41,521 nt of DNA from Novosphingobium sp. (lineage in GTDB: Bacteria > Pseudomonadota > Alphaproteobacteria > Sphingomonadales > Sphingomonadaceae): positions 1 through 41,521 of the forward strand of contig NZ_JANXWG010000104.1 in NCBI RefSeq assembly GCF_025351285.1. The letters run 5' to 3'. Within the stretch, counting starts at the first letter, position 1. Each line of letters begins with the position of its first letter. A program made the position numbers and the translations under genes. Below the pieces are notes generated by a model, which was not told the origin of the DNA, did no database searches, and was given only the letters and a program-made list of their open reading frames with translations. This document shows positions 34,435 to 41,472 of the stretch, piece after piece.

Positions 34435-35633
34435 AATTCGGCATCGATCGCCTGCTGGCGGACCCTGATCTGCGCAAGCCGCTTGCGGGCAAGCGCGTGG
34501 CGTTGGTGGCGCATCCGGCTTCCGTCACCGAGAACCTTGTACATTCGCTTGATGCGCTGGCGGCTTGTCCCGATATCCGCTTGTCCGCCGCGTTCGGCCC
34601 GCAGCATGGGCTCAAGGGCGACAAGCAGGACAACATGGTCGAAACCCCCGACGACGTCGATCCGCGCTATGGCATCCCGGTGTTCAGCCTCTACGGCGAA
34701 GTGCGCCGGCCCAGCGGGCAAATGATGTCGAGTGCCGACGTTTTCCTGTTCGACCTCCAGGATCTCGGCTGCCGCATCTATACCTTCGTCACCACGCTGC
34801 TTTATCTGCTCGAAGCCGCACATGGGACAGGCAAGGCGGTGTGGGTCCTCGATCGGCCCAACCCGGCGGGCCGTCCGGTCGAGGGCACCACCCTGCTGCC
34901 CGGCTGGGAAAGCTTCGTCGGCGCAGGACCCATGCCGATGCGCCACGGGCTGACTTTGGGCGAAATGGGCCACTGGTTCGTCCAGCACTTCAAGCTCGAT
35001 GTCGATTACCGCGTGATCGCGATGGAAGGCTGGCAGCCCGAGGCTGGGCCGGGCTTCGGCTGGCCGCAGGATCGCGTGTGGATCAACCCCAGCCCCAACG
35101 CCGCGAACGTCAATATGGCGCGCGCCTACGCCGGCACGGTGATGATCGAGGGCGCCACGCTGAGCGAGGGCAGGGGCACCACGCGCCCGCTCGAAGTGCT
35201 GTTCGGCGCGCCCGATCTGGCGGCGGGTGATGTGCTCGCTGAAATGCGGCGGTTCGAGTGCGAATGGCTGGCAGGCTGCGCGATCCGCGAATGCGCGTTC
35301 GAGCCGACCTTCCACAAGCACGCGCACAAATTGTGTTCGGGGCTGATGATCCACGCCGAGCAGGGCTTCTACGATCACGCCGCCTTCCGGCCGTGGCGGT
35401 TGCAGGCGCTGGCGTTCAAGGCGATCCGCCGGCTCCAACCCGACTACGATCTGTGGCGCGATTTTCCTTACGAGTACGTGTTCGACAAGCTGGCGATCGA
35501 CGTGATCAATGGCGGTCCAGCCTTGCGTGAATGGGTGGATAATGCTGGGTCCGAGCCGGGCGATCTCGAGGCTGAAGCATCGCGCGACGAGGCTGCTTGG
35601 CGCGAATCCATCGCGCCGTTGCTGCTGTACTAG
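34431..35633 (+). CDS. DUF1343 protein (NamZ-like exo-muramidase family)
   Basis: The 400-residue product is a DUF1343 protein. Family signatures are 'FGPQHGLKGDKQDNM', 'PVFSLYGEVRRPSGQMMSSADVFLFDLQDLGCRIYTFVTTL', 'VLDRPNPAGRPVEG' and 'WINPSPNAANVNMARAYAGTVMIEG'. Members studied in Bacillus and Bacteroidetes (NamZ, GH171) remove N-acetylmuramic acid from muropeptide-derived glycans and are exported. This one has no signal peptide (it starts MKFGIDRLLAD), so if it shares that activity it would act on cytoplasmic muropeptide products. It is translationally coupled to the DOMON-like gene. Its stop overlaps that of the convergent dioxygenase gene. Confidence 0.9.
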   Translation: MKFGIDRLLADPDLRKPLAGKRVALVAHPASVTENLVHSLDALAACPDIRLSAAFGPQHGLKGDKQDNMVETPDDVDPRYGIPVFSLYGEVRRPSGQMMSSADVFLFDLQDLGCRIYTFVTTLLYLLEAAHGTGKAVWVLDRPNPAGRPVEGTTLLPGWESFVGAGPMPMRHGLTLGEMGHWFVQHFKLDVDYRVIAMEGWQPEAGPGFGWPQDRVWINPSPNAANVNMARAYAGTVMIEGATLSEGRGTTRPLEVLFGAPDLAAGDVLAEMRRFECEWLAGCAIRECAFEPTFHKHAHKLCSGLMIHAEQGFYDHAAFRPWRLQALAFKAIRRLQPDYDLWRDFPYEYVFDKLAIDVINGGPALREWVDNAGSEPGDLEAEASRDEAAWRESIAPLLLY

Positions 35634-36442
35634 CCGATTGCCGTCAGCACGGTGGTATCGCCCAACAGCACCGACGTCATCGACAGTGCGCCGTCGACCG
35701 TGTCGTTGAACAGCCCGACCTGGTCACCAGGCAGCCGCGCGCCCGCGGTGTAGAGCAGCGGCAGGTAGTGCTCCGCGCTGTTGACTGCCTTGGCGGCGTC
35801 GCCGTCGTCGTCCGGGAACGTGATCAGCGCGGCATCGTCGCCGGCCAGCAACGCCGCATTGATGCGACTGCGAAAACGGGCGGCCCAGTCGGGCACGGTG
35901 CCGATTGCGGCGCGCCACAAAGCGAGATTGTGCACCACGTTGCCGCTGCCGACCAGCAACACGCCGTCTTCGCGCAGCGGCGCGAGCAAGCGCGCGGTGG
36001 CCAGGTGCTGCTCGGGCGACATCGCGCGATCGAGGCTCATCGCCACCACCGGAATATCGGCTGCGGGGAACATCGGTAGCAGCGTGCCCCAGGTGCCGTG
36101 ATCGAAGCCCCAACTTGAATCACGCTCGACTCGGTCCTTACCCAGCAATGCTTCGATCCGATCGACCAACTCGGACGAGCCCGGCGCCGGATAGCGCATC
36201 GCGTAAAGCTCTGGCGGAAACCCGCGGAAATCGTGGATGGTGCGCGGGTGCGCGTCAGCGGTGAGATGAATTCTACCCTGCGTTTCCCAGTGCGCCGAGA
36301 CGCACAGGATCGCGCGCGGACGCGGCAGAACCTTGCCCAGCGCCTCGAACGCATGCCGTTCACGATTGTCGGTAATCATCGTCATCGGCGAACCGTGGCC
36401 GAGGAACAGCGCGGGCATGCGGGCGGGGGAGGGGCTGGTCAT
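35630..36442 (-). CDS. Class III extradiol dioxygenase-like protein (YgiD/4,5-DOPA dioxygenase family)
   Basis: The 270-residue product matches the zinc- or iron-dependent YgiD/LigB-type family, with His16 in 'FLGHGSP', His51 in 'SAHWE' and a later His in 'NSAEHYLPLLY' as likely metal ligands, plus 'SWGFDHGTWGTLLPMFP' and 'GSGNVVHNL'. Relatives open the ring of catechols such as DOPA. Physiological substrate is unknown, and the surrounding genes do not point to an aromatic pathway. The start MTSPSPARMPALFL is consistent with the family; an internal Met nine residues later is possible. A 70-bp gap separates it from the next minus-strand gene. Confidence 0.92.
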   Translation of the reverse strand: MTSPSPARMPALFLGHGSPMTMITDNRERHAFEALGKVLPRPRAILCVSAHWETQGRIHLTADAHPRTIHDFRGFPPELYAMRYPAPGSSELVDRIEALLGKDRVERDSSWGFDHGTWGTLLPMFPAADIPVVAMSLDRAMSPEQHLATARLLAPLREDGVLLVGSGNVVHNLALWRAAIGTVPDWAARFRSRINAALLAGDDAALITFPDDDGDAAKAVNSAEHYLPLLYTAGARLPGDQVGLFNDTVDGALSMTSVLLGDTTVLTAIG

Positions 36443-36512
36443 ACGCAGAAGATGGGGCGCCGGTTGCCAGTGTCCAAACGAAGCAATTCTTCGCGCGCGC
36501 CAAGCCCGGCGC

Positions 36513-36812
36513 TCAGCCCGGCTTGGTGGGCCGCTTGCGGGCGGGGCCTTGCGCGTCGGTGGGTTCGGGCACCCAACCGTTATGCGCGCTAGCGGGGGTC
36601 AGCACGCGGCAGCCGTTGATCCGGCGGTCCACTGCCAGCAGCAGCATTGCGCCCGGTTCGCCGCCGGTTGGCGCGGAATGCGCATCGGCATGGGCGAAGC
36701 TGAGCGGTGGGCGGCAGGGCATACGGCTGGCGGCTTCTCCCGATGCAGCCAAAGCCGGCAAGGCCTTCCCGGCAAATCCGGCGGCGATCGCAATGGACAG
36801 GACCCGGCGCAT
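36513..36812 (-). CDS. Small secreted hypothetical protein
   Basis: The 99-residue product has a clear signal peptide (about 1-23, 'LSIAIAAGFAGKALPALA'). The mature part has two Cys residues ('SRMPCRPPLS' and 'RRINGCRVLTP') that could pair, and a basic Pro/Lys/Arg C-terminus. 'PGAMLLLAVDRRINGCRVL' looks like the core strand pair. I do not recognise the family. AAGGAG lies eight bases before the ATG at 36812, a strong ribosome-binding site. The gene is 65 bp downstream of the VWA gene on the same strand, so it may be its cotranscribed partner. Confidence 0.8.
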   Translation of the reverse strand: MRRVLSIAIAAGFAGKALPALAASGEAASRMPCRPPLSFAHADAHSAPTGGEPGAMLLLAVDRRINGCRVLTPASAHNGWVPEPTDAQGPARKRPTKPG

Positions 36813-36877
36813 CGCATGTCTCCTTCCACTGCGGATGTTACCACCGCAACGGCTGGGCGTCGACCGGAGGCCGACGA

Positions 36878-38059
36878 TCAATGCTTCTTGCGCGTCAACT
36901 CGCGCATCGCATCGTCCAGCCCGCCCAGCGTGAGCGGGAACATCGATCCGCCGATCACGTCCTTGATCGCCTTGGTCGATTGCGAATAGTTCCACTGCTT
37001 TTCGGGCACAGGGTTGAGCCACACGGTCGCAGGGTAAATGTGCTGCACCCGATCGAGCCACACTGCGCCCGATTCCTCGTTGAAATGCTCGACCGAACCG
37101 CCCGGATGCGTGATCTCGTACGGGCTCATCGCCGCATCGCCGACGAACACCACCTTGTAGTCGTGCCCGTACTTGTGGAGGATGTCCCAGGTCGGCGTGC
37201 GTTCGGACCAGCGGCGGCGGTTGTCCTTCCACACGCTTTCGTACAAACAGTTGTGGAAATAGAAAAATTCCAGGTTCTTGAACTCGGTGGTGGCGGCGCT
37301 GAACAGTTCCTCGACCAGCTTGATGAACGGGTCCATCGAACCACCCACGTCGAGGAACAGCAGCAACTTGACCGCATTTCGCCGTTCGGCGCGCATGTGG
37401 ATGTCGAGCCAGCCCTGCTTGGCGGTGCCGCTGATCGTCGCATCGAGATCCAGCTCATCCGCCACGCCCTCGCGCGCGAACTTGCGCAACCGCCGCAGCG
37501 CGATCTTGATGTTGCGCGTGCCCAGTTCGCGGGTGTTGTCGAGGTTGGCGAACTCGCGCTTTTCCCAGACTTTCAGCGCCCGGCCGTGCTTGGCCTCGCC
37601 GCCGATGCGCACGCCTTCGGGGTTGTAACCCGAATTGCCGTAAGGCGACGTGCCCCCGGTGCCGACCCACTTGTTGCCGCCCTGGTGGCGCTTTTCCTGT
37701 TCTTCCAGACGCTTCTTGAGCGTCTCCATGATCTCGTCCCACGATCCGAGCGCCTTGATCGCCTCCATCTCCTCAGGGCTGAGGAACTTCTCGGCGATGG
37801 CCTTAAGCCACTCCTCGGGGATATCGACCGGCTTCTGGCCATAGTCGGTGAGCAGCCCCTTGAAGACCTTGTTGAACACCTGGTCGAACCGGTCGAGCAG
37901 CCCTTCGTCCTTCACGAACGTGGCGCGGCTGAGGTAGTAAAACGCCTCGGGAGTCTGCTCGATCACGTCCTTTTCCAGCGCTTCGAGCAGCACCAGGTGC
38001 TCCTTGAAGCTGGCCGGAATGCCGGCGGCGCGCAATTCGTCGACGAAATTGAAGAACAT
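36878..38059 (-). CDS. CoxE-type VWA domain protein
   Basis: The 393-residue product has a helical N-terminal half ('EFYYLSRATFVKDEGLLDRFDQVFNKVF'-like CoxE region) and a C-terminal von Willebrand A domain with the MIDAS variant 'DVGGSMDPF' (Asp237), then 'FFYFHNCLYESVW' and 'VVFVGDAAMSPYEI'. Such proteins pair with MoxR AAA+ ATPases as metal-insertion or complex-remodelling chaperones; CoxDE for CO dehydrogenase is the best-known pair. The MoxR partner is about 2 kb away on the same strand (40093-40953), separated by two GFA genes and a divergent L,D-transpeptidase. A TTAACC motif at 38093-38098 lies 34 bp upstream of the start. Confidence 0.93.
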   Translation of the reverse strand: MFFNFVDELRAAGIPASFKEHLVLLEALEKDVIEQTPEAFYYLSRATFVKDEGLLDRFDQVFNKVFKGLLTDYGQKPVDIPEEWLKAIAEKFLSPEEMEAIKALGSWDEIMETLKKRLEEQEKRHQGGNKWVGTGGTSPYGNSGYNPEGVRIGGEAKHGRALKVWEKREFANLDNTRELGTRNIKIALRRLRKFAREGVADELDLDATISGTAKQGWLDIHMRAERRNAVKLLLFLDVGGSMDPFIKLVEELFSAATTEFKNLEFFYFHNCLYESVWKDNRRRWSERTPTWDILHKYGHDYKVVFVGDAAMSPYEITHPGGSVEHFNEESGAVWLDRVQHIYPATVWLNPVPEKQWNYSQSTKAIKDVIGGSMFPLTLGGLDDAMRELTRKKH

Positions 38060-38139
38060 GCCGGCCTCGTTCGCTATTTGCTCGATCGTTGTTTAACCGT
38101 CCGACTAAGTCCAACCGCGCGCGGGAGCAAGCGCGCGTT

Positions 38140-38562
38140 TCAGGGTTTGCCCTGCGGCGGTGGCGGCTGCGCTTCGAACCGTTCCAGCGCGGGGTCGATC
38201 GCGGCCCAGGGTGGCGCCTCGCTCGTCCAGATTGCGGCTTGCGGGGAAAGGCCGTGGCCCGGCGCCAGGAATCCTAGCCGAAAGGTGCGGAATTGCGGAC
38301 GAGCGTTGGTTTGCGCCATCACGGGGGTTCCGCAAGCAGCGCAAAACGAATGCGTCAGCACGTTGCCGCTGGCCGCAGTATAGCTGTGCGTTGCCGGCGT
38401 GCCGGTCATGGTTACGGCTTCGGTGGCGAAAATCGCGTTGTTGGTTGCCGCGCCGCCCGCGACTTGCTGGCACTGGCGACACCAGCACTGGCGCACTGCA
38501 ACCGGTTCGCCTGCGACCGCCGCACGAATGGCGCCGCACTGGCATTGCCCCGAATAGCTCAT
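38140..38562 (-). CDS. GFA/CENP-V family zinc protein (copy 1)
   Basis: The 140-residue product has the beta-tent zinc fold of the glutathione-dependent formaldehyde-activating (GFA) family: Cys7, Cys9, Cys26, Cys28 and Cys31, then Cys74 and Cys77. Family members have been proposed to condense formaldehyde with glutathione, but most have unknown functions. The Cys spacing matches exactly that of the second GFA gene at 39660-40085, so they are paralogues. I start at MSYSGQ (38562), with GGAG ten bases upstream; the frame stays open above. It lies 80 bp upstream of the VWA gene on the same strand. Confidence 0.92.
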   Translation of the reverse strand: MSYSGQCQCGAIRAAVAGEPVAVRQCWCRQCQQVAGGAATNNAIFATEAVTMTGTPATHSYTAASGNVLTHSFCAACGTPVMAQTNARPQFRTFRLGFLAPGHGLSPQAAIWTSEAPPWAAIDPALERFEAQPPPPQGKP

Positions 38563-38708
38563 TGCCGTGTTCTCCAGACGTGTAAATTGTAGCATGCGGA
38601 TGGCCTGGCGGGAATTGCGCCGCCAACCTGCCCCGAAAACGCTACAAGCATCTGTGCCAAATTGTGCCAGGTGGCCACCCGATTCATGGGTTGGAGGCGA
38701 TCGATTGC

Positions 38709-38741
38709 GCGGTTAAGTAGTTAACTGACGTCGTTAACCGC
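38709..38741. promoter_or_regulatory. GGTTAA/TTAACC inverted repeat before the L,D-transpeptidase
   Basis: GCGGTTAA (38709-38716) and TTAACCGC (38734-38741) are perfect 8-bp inverted arms, with another GTTAAC between them. TTAA is rare in this GC-rich DNA. It lies about 45 bp before the L,D-transpeptidase start, in a 224-bp gap shared with the divergent GFA gene, and looks like a regulator site. The elements resemble the TTAA half-sites of alphaproteobacterial CtrA but do not have its 7-bp spacing. Confidence 0.5.
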
Positions 38742-38786
38742 TGGTGCCCTATTCGCAGGCTTGTTCCGCTTTTTACAGGATCGTTC

Positions 38787-39653
38787 GTGCTGGCGGGCTT
38801 TGCGCTTGCGGCCTGGATGACGCTCGATGGCGCGGCGCGCTCGCCCGAATCTGCCCGGCCGCTGGCCCTGGCCGCTGCCATGTCTGCAACCGCCCCTGCC
38901 AAGCCGGCCGCCTTGCCCGATCCCCAGCCACCGGCGGTCGAGCAGGTCCTGCGCTCGGGCGTGCTGATCGTGATCAGCAAGGGTTCGCAACGGATGCACG
39001 TGTTCAAGGACGGTGAGCCCTGGGCCGAAACCCCGGTATCGACCGGCCGGCGCGGGCATGTGACGCCGTCGGGGGTGTTCCCGATCCTGCAAAAGCAGGT
39101 GTGGCACCGCTCCAACAAGTACAGCAACGCGCCGATGCCCTACATGCAGCGCCTGACCTGGACCGGGATCGCGATGCATGCCGGCCGGCTGCCGGGTTAT
39201 GCTGCCTCGCACGGTTGCATTCGCTTGCCTTACGCCTTTGCCCGCCAGCTTTACGCGCTGACCCGGGCGAGCGCGACGACGGTTGTGATCGCCAACGGGC
39301 CGATCGCATCGCACGATGATGCGCGGGAGTTCGCGCTGGCGATCAAAGATCCGCGCGCGCTGGATGGCGGGCGCTTGGCGGCCGAAGAGCCGGCGTTGCC
39401 GATCGCTCGGCCTGCCGCTGCGGGCCCGTCCCAGACAATCCAGCTTGCCGCAGCATCGACACCCGCAGAAGCCGACGCGCATTGGGCGCGATTGCTGGGC
39501 GCGCGCCCCGAACTCGCGCGGTTCCAGAAGGCGGTTATTCCCGCGCTGGTGAGTGGCCGGCGCGTTTACCGCTTGCGCGTGTCCGCGCCCGATGCGCGCG
39601 CCGCGTGCTTGCAATTGAAAAGCGCGGGCATCGACTGCTTCAACGTTATCTAG
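38787..39653 (+). CDS. L,D-transpeptidase (YkuD) with C-terminal SPOR domain
   Basis: The enzyme makes 3-3 peptidoglycan crosslinks or attaches proteins to the wall. The 288-residue product has an N-terminal hydrophobic export signal, an Ala/Pro linker, a YkuD domain (about 58-175) with the catalytic motif 'MHAGRLPGYAASHGCIRLP' (His131, His142, Cys144), another Pro/Ala linker, and a C-terminal SPOR-type domain (about 230-288), which binds denuded glycan strands at division sites. Start is GTG at 38787, with ACAGGA six bases before it. It is the only plus-strand gene between the VWA and MoxR genes. Confidence 0.94.
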   Translation: MLAGFALAAWMTLDGAARSPESARPLALAAAMSATAPAKPAALPDPQPPAVEQVLRSGVLIVISKGSQRMHVFKDGEPWAETPVSTGRRGHVTPSGVFPILQKQVWHRSNKYSNAPMPYMQRLTWTGIAMHAGRLPGYAASHGCIRLPYAFARQLYALTRASATTVVIANGPIASHDDAREFALAIKDPRALDGGRLAAEEPALPIARPAAAGPSQTIQLAAASTPAEADAHWARLLGARPELARFQKAVIPALVSGRRVYRLRVSAPDARAACLQLKSAGIDCFNVI

Positions 39654-39659
39654 CTTGCG

Positions 39660-40085
39660 TCAGCCTTTGGCGGGCGCGGCGGGCAAGCCCTTGGCATGAC
39701 GCGGCAACGCGGGGTCCATCGGCGCCCACGACGGTGCGCTTTCGGCCCAGATCACCGCGCTGGGCGGGCAGATCTCGGGATCGTCGAGCGTGCCCGCGCG
39801 CACGCGCATCGGCTGTGCCGGGCCGATCACGGTCTTGCTGTAAAGTTGCGCGCCGCAGGTGGGGCAGAAGCCACGCTCGACCGTATTGCCGCTGTCGGCC
39901 ACCATCGAAAATCTACTGATCGGCCCGGTGTAAGCCACCGACTCGGCCGAAAACAGCACGTTGACGGTGGCCGAACCGCTCGCGATCCGCTGGCAATCGC
40001 GGCACCAGCACATCCGCGCACCGAGCGGTTCGCCCTGCGCCTCGAAGCGCACCTGGCCGCACAGACAACCGCCGGAGTGGCTCAT
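39660..40085 (-). CDS. GFA/CENP-V family zinc protein (copy 2)
   Basis: The 141-residue product has the same seven-Cys zinc pattern as copy 1 (Cys7, 9, 26, 28, 31, 74, 77), and the same ending ('SAPSWAPMDPALPRHAKGLP' versus 'EAPPWAAIDPALERFEAQPP'), so it is clearly a paralogue. It lies 7 bp downstream of the moxR-like gene and is probably in its operon. Its stop region is convergent with the L,D-transpeptidase stop, 6 bp apart. The start MSHSGGCLCG is at the family position. The enzymatic role of either copy is not known; zinc binding is expected. Confidence 0.93.
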   Translation of the reverse strand: MSHSGGCLCGQVRFEAQGEPLGARMCWCRDCQRIASGSATVNVLFSAESVAYTGPISRFSMVADSGNTVERGFCPTCGAQLYSKTVIGPAQPMRVRAGTLDDPEICPPSAVIWAESAPSWAPMDPALPRHAKGLPAAPAKG

Positions 40086-40092
40086 GGCGCGC

Positions 40093-40953
40093 TCAGTTCC
40101 CTGGACGGCGCGCCATGAAGGCCAGCTTTTCGAACAGCATCACGTCCTGTTCGTTCTTGAGCAACGCGCCGTGCAGCGGCGGGATCGCCTTGGTGGGGTC
40201 GCGGTTCTGCAGCACGTCGAGCGGCATGTCCTCGTTCAGCAGCAGCTTGAGCCAGTCGAGCAGTTCGGAGGTCGATGGCTTCTTCTTCAACCCCGGAACC
40301 TCGCGGATTTCGTAGAACACTTCCATCGCCTTGTTCACCAGCGTCTTCTGGATGCCGGGGAAGTGGACGTCGATGATCGCCTGCATCGTCGTGCGGTCGG
40401 GGAACTTGATGTAGTGGAAGAAGCAGCGGCGCAGGAATGCGTCGGGCAGTTCCTTTTCGTTGTTCGAGGTGATCACCACGATCGGGCGTTCGCGCGCCTC
40501 GATCCGCTCGTGCGTTTCATAGACGTCGAAGCTCATCCGATCGAGTTCCTGGAGCAGGTCGTTCGGGAACTCGATGTCGGCCTTGTCGATCTCGTCGATC
40601 AGCAGCACCGGCAGCTTGGGCGCGGTGAACGCCTCCCACAGCTTGCCCTTGCGGATGTAGTTCGAAATATCGTGGACGCGTTCGTCGCCCAACTGGCCAT
40701 CGCGCAGGCGCGCAACCGCGTCGTATTCGTACAGCCCCTGCTGCGCCTTGGTGGTCGACTTGACGTTCCATTCGATCAGCGGTGCACCCACCGCCTTGGC
40801 GATTTCATGCGCCAGCACGGTCTTGCCCGTGCCCGGCTCACCCTTCACCAGCAACGGCCGGCGCAGCAGCACCGCGGCGTTGACGGCGACCTTCAAGTCC
40901 TCGGTCGCGACGTAATCGCGGGTGCCTTCAAAGCGCTGGGTAGGGGTCAACAT
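40093..40953 (-). CDS. MoxR-family AAA+ ATPase
   Basis: The 286-residue product is a single AAA+ module: Walker A 'GEPGTGKT' (38-45), Walker B 'VLLIDEIDKAD' and sensor segment 'ITSNNEKELPDAFLRRC'. MoxR ATPases remodel or help insert cofactors into target proteins with a VWA partner; the CoxE-type VWA protein at 36878-38059 is the obvious one. It is followed 7 bp later by a GFA zinc protein. In the promoter (minus strand) lie TTAACC at about 40982-40987 and a second TTAA at 40972-40975. Confidence 0.95.
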   Translation of the reverse strand: MLTPTQRFEGTRDYVATEDLKVAVNAAVLLRRPLLVKGEPGTGKTVLAHEIAKAVGAPLIEWNVKSTTKAQQGLYEYDAVARLRDGQLGDERVHDISNYIRKGKLWEAFTAPKLPVLLIDEIDKADIEFPNDLLQELDRMSFDVYETHERIEARERPIVVITSNNEKELPDAFLRRCFFHYIKFPDRTTMQAIIDVHFPGIQKTLVNKAMEVFYEIREVPGLKKKPSTSELLDWLKLLLNEDMPLDVLQNRDPTKAIPPLHGALLKNEQDVMLFEKLAFMARRPGN

Positions 40954-41037
40954 CGGCGATCGTCCTGTCGTTTAAGCAATCGGTTAAAGTGGATAGGTGC
41001 GGCGCGCGCCGTAGGCAAGTGCGGATTTCGGACAGCG

Positions 41038-41064
41038 CAGCGCCACGCGCAAACCTTGGCGCTG
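41038..41064. repeat. Inverted repeat in the moxR/small-gene divergent region
   Basis: CAGCGCCA (41038-41045) and TGGCGCTG (41057-41064) are perfect 8-bp arms around an 11-nt loop. The site lies in the 273-bp gap (40954-41226) between the MoxR gene and the small secreted gene, which I otherwise see as promoter sequence for both. No T-run follows on either side. A weak minus-strand reading frame through here looks like chance. Confidence 0.5.
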
Positions 41065-41190
41065 AATGAACGTTTGTCCATATTCCGCGCAGAACAGCGG
41101 TTGTAAGCTGCGGTTCAGCCGGAATCCTTGAAATCGCTTGGCATCCGGCTTGGGCCTGCGTTAGCGTGCACAAGTCCCGGGAGGGAATGT

Positions 41191-41203
41191 GACCGGACCG
41201 GTC
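41191..41203. promoter_or_regulatory. Palindrome in the leader of the small secreted gene
   Basis: GACCGG-A-CCGGTC is a perfect 6+1+6 palindrome, ending 23 bp before the ATG at 41227 and just upstream of the GAGGAAGGA ribosome-binding region. It may be an operator or a leader hairpin. Confidence 0.4.
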
Positions 41204-41226
41204 GCATAGTCGAGGAAGGACACCTT

Positions 41227-41472
41227 ATGAAAAAACTGATGCTGATCATCGCCGCTCTGGCTCTGCCTGTCGCCGCGCACGCCGCGCCTTGCAAGGACGC
41301 CAAGGGCAAGTTCATCAAGTGCCCGCCCGCCGCCGCCGCGCCTGCCGCCAAGCCGGCGATGGCTGCCAAGCCCGCAATGGCCGCCGCCGCCAAGCCCGCG
41401 ACCGCGCCCGCCAAGGCTGCCGCAAAGCGCTGCCGCGATGCCAAGGGCCGCTTCATGAAGTGCGCCAAGTAA
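41227..41472 (+). CDS. Small secreted protein with two C-x9-C repeat motifs
   Basis: The 81-residue product has a signal peptide (1-20, ending AHAA). The mature 61 residues consist of two near-identical 11-residue blocks, CKDAKGKFIKC (22-32) and CRDAKGRFMKC (69-79), joined by an Ala/Pro/Lys linker with repeated 'AKPAMAA'. Each block has Cys at both ends with nine residues between, which suits a disulfide loop or metal site. The protein is very basic. I recognise the block as a type seen in small sphingomonad exported proteins but know no function. The start is chosen by GAGGAAGGA upstream and the perfect signal peptide. A GC-rich stretch follows to the window edge. Confidence 0.85.
   Translation: MKKLMLIIAALALPVAAHAAPCKDAKGKFIKCPPAAAAPAAKPAMAAKPAMAAAAKPATAPAKAAAKRCRDAKGRFMKCAK

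Noticed and set aside
38658..38680. Possible sigma-54 promoter TGGCACAATTTGGCA on the minus strand before the GFA gene
   Set aside because: GG and GC elements are one base too close; sigma-54 promoters tolerate almost no spacing change.
38713..38737. Classical CtrA box (TTAA-N7-TTAA)
   Set aside because: Spacings between the TTAA units are 4 and 9, not 7; kept only as a motif observation.
40928..41173. Minus-strand 81-codon frame upstream of moxR
   Set aside because: Overlaps the moxR start, has no ribosome-binding site or family resemblance, and covers a promoter region.
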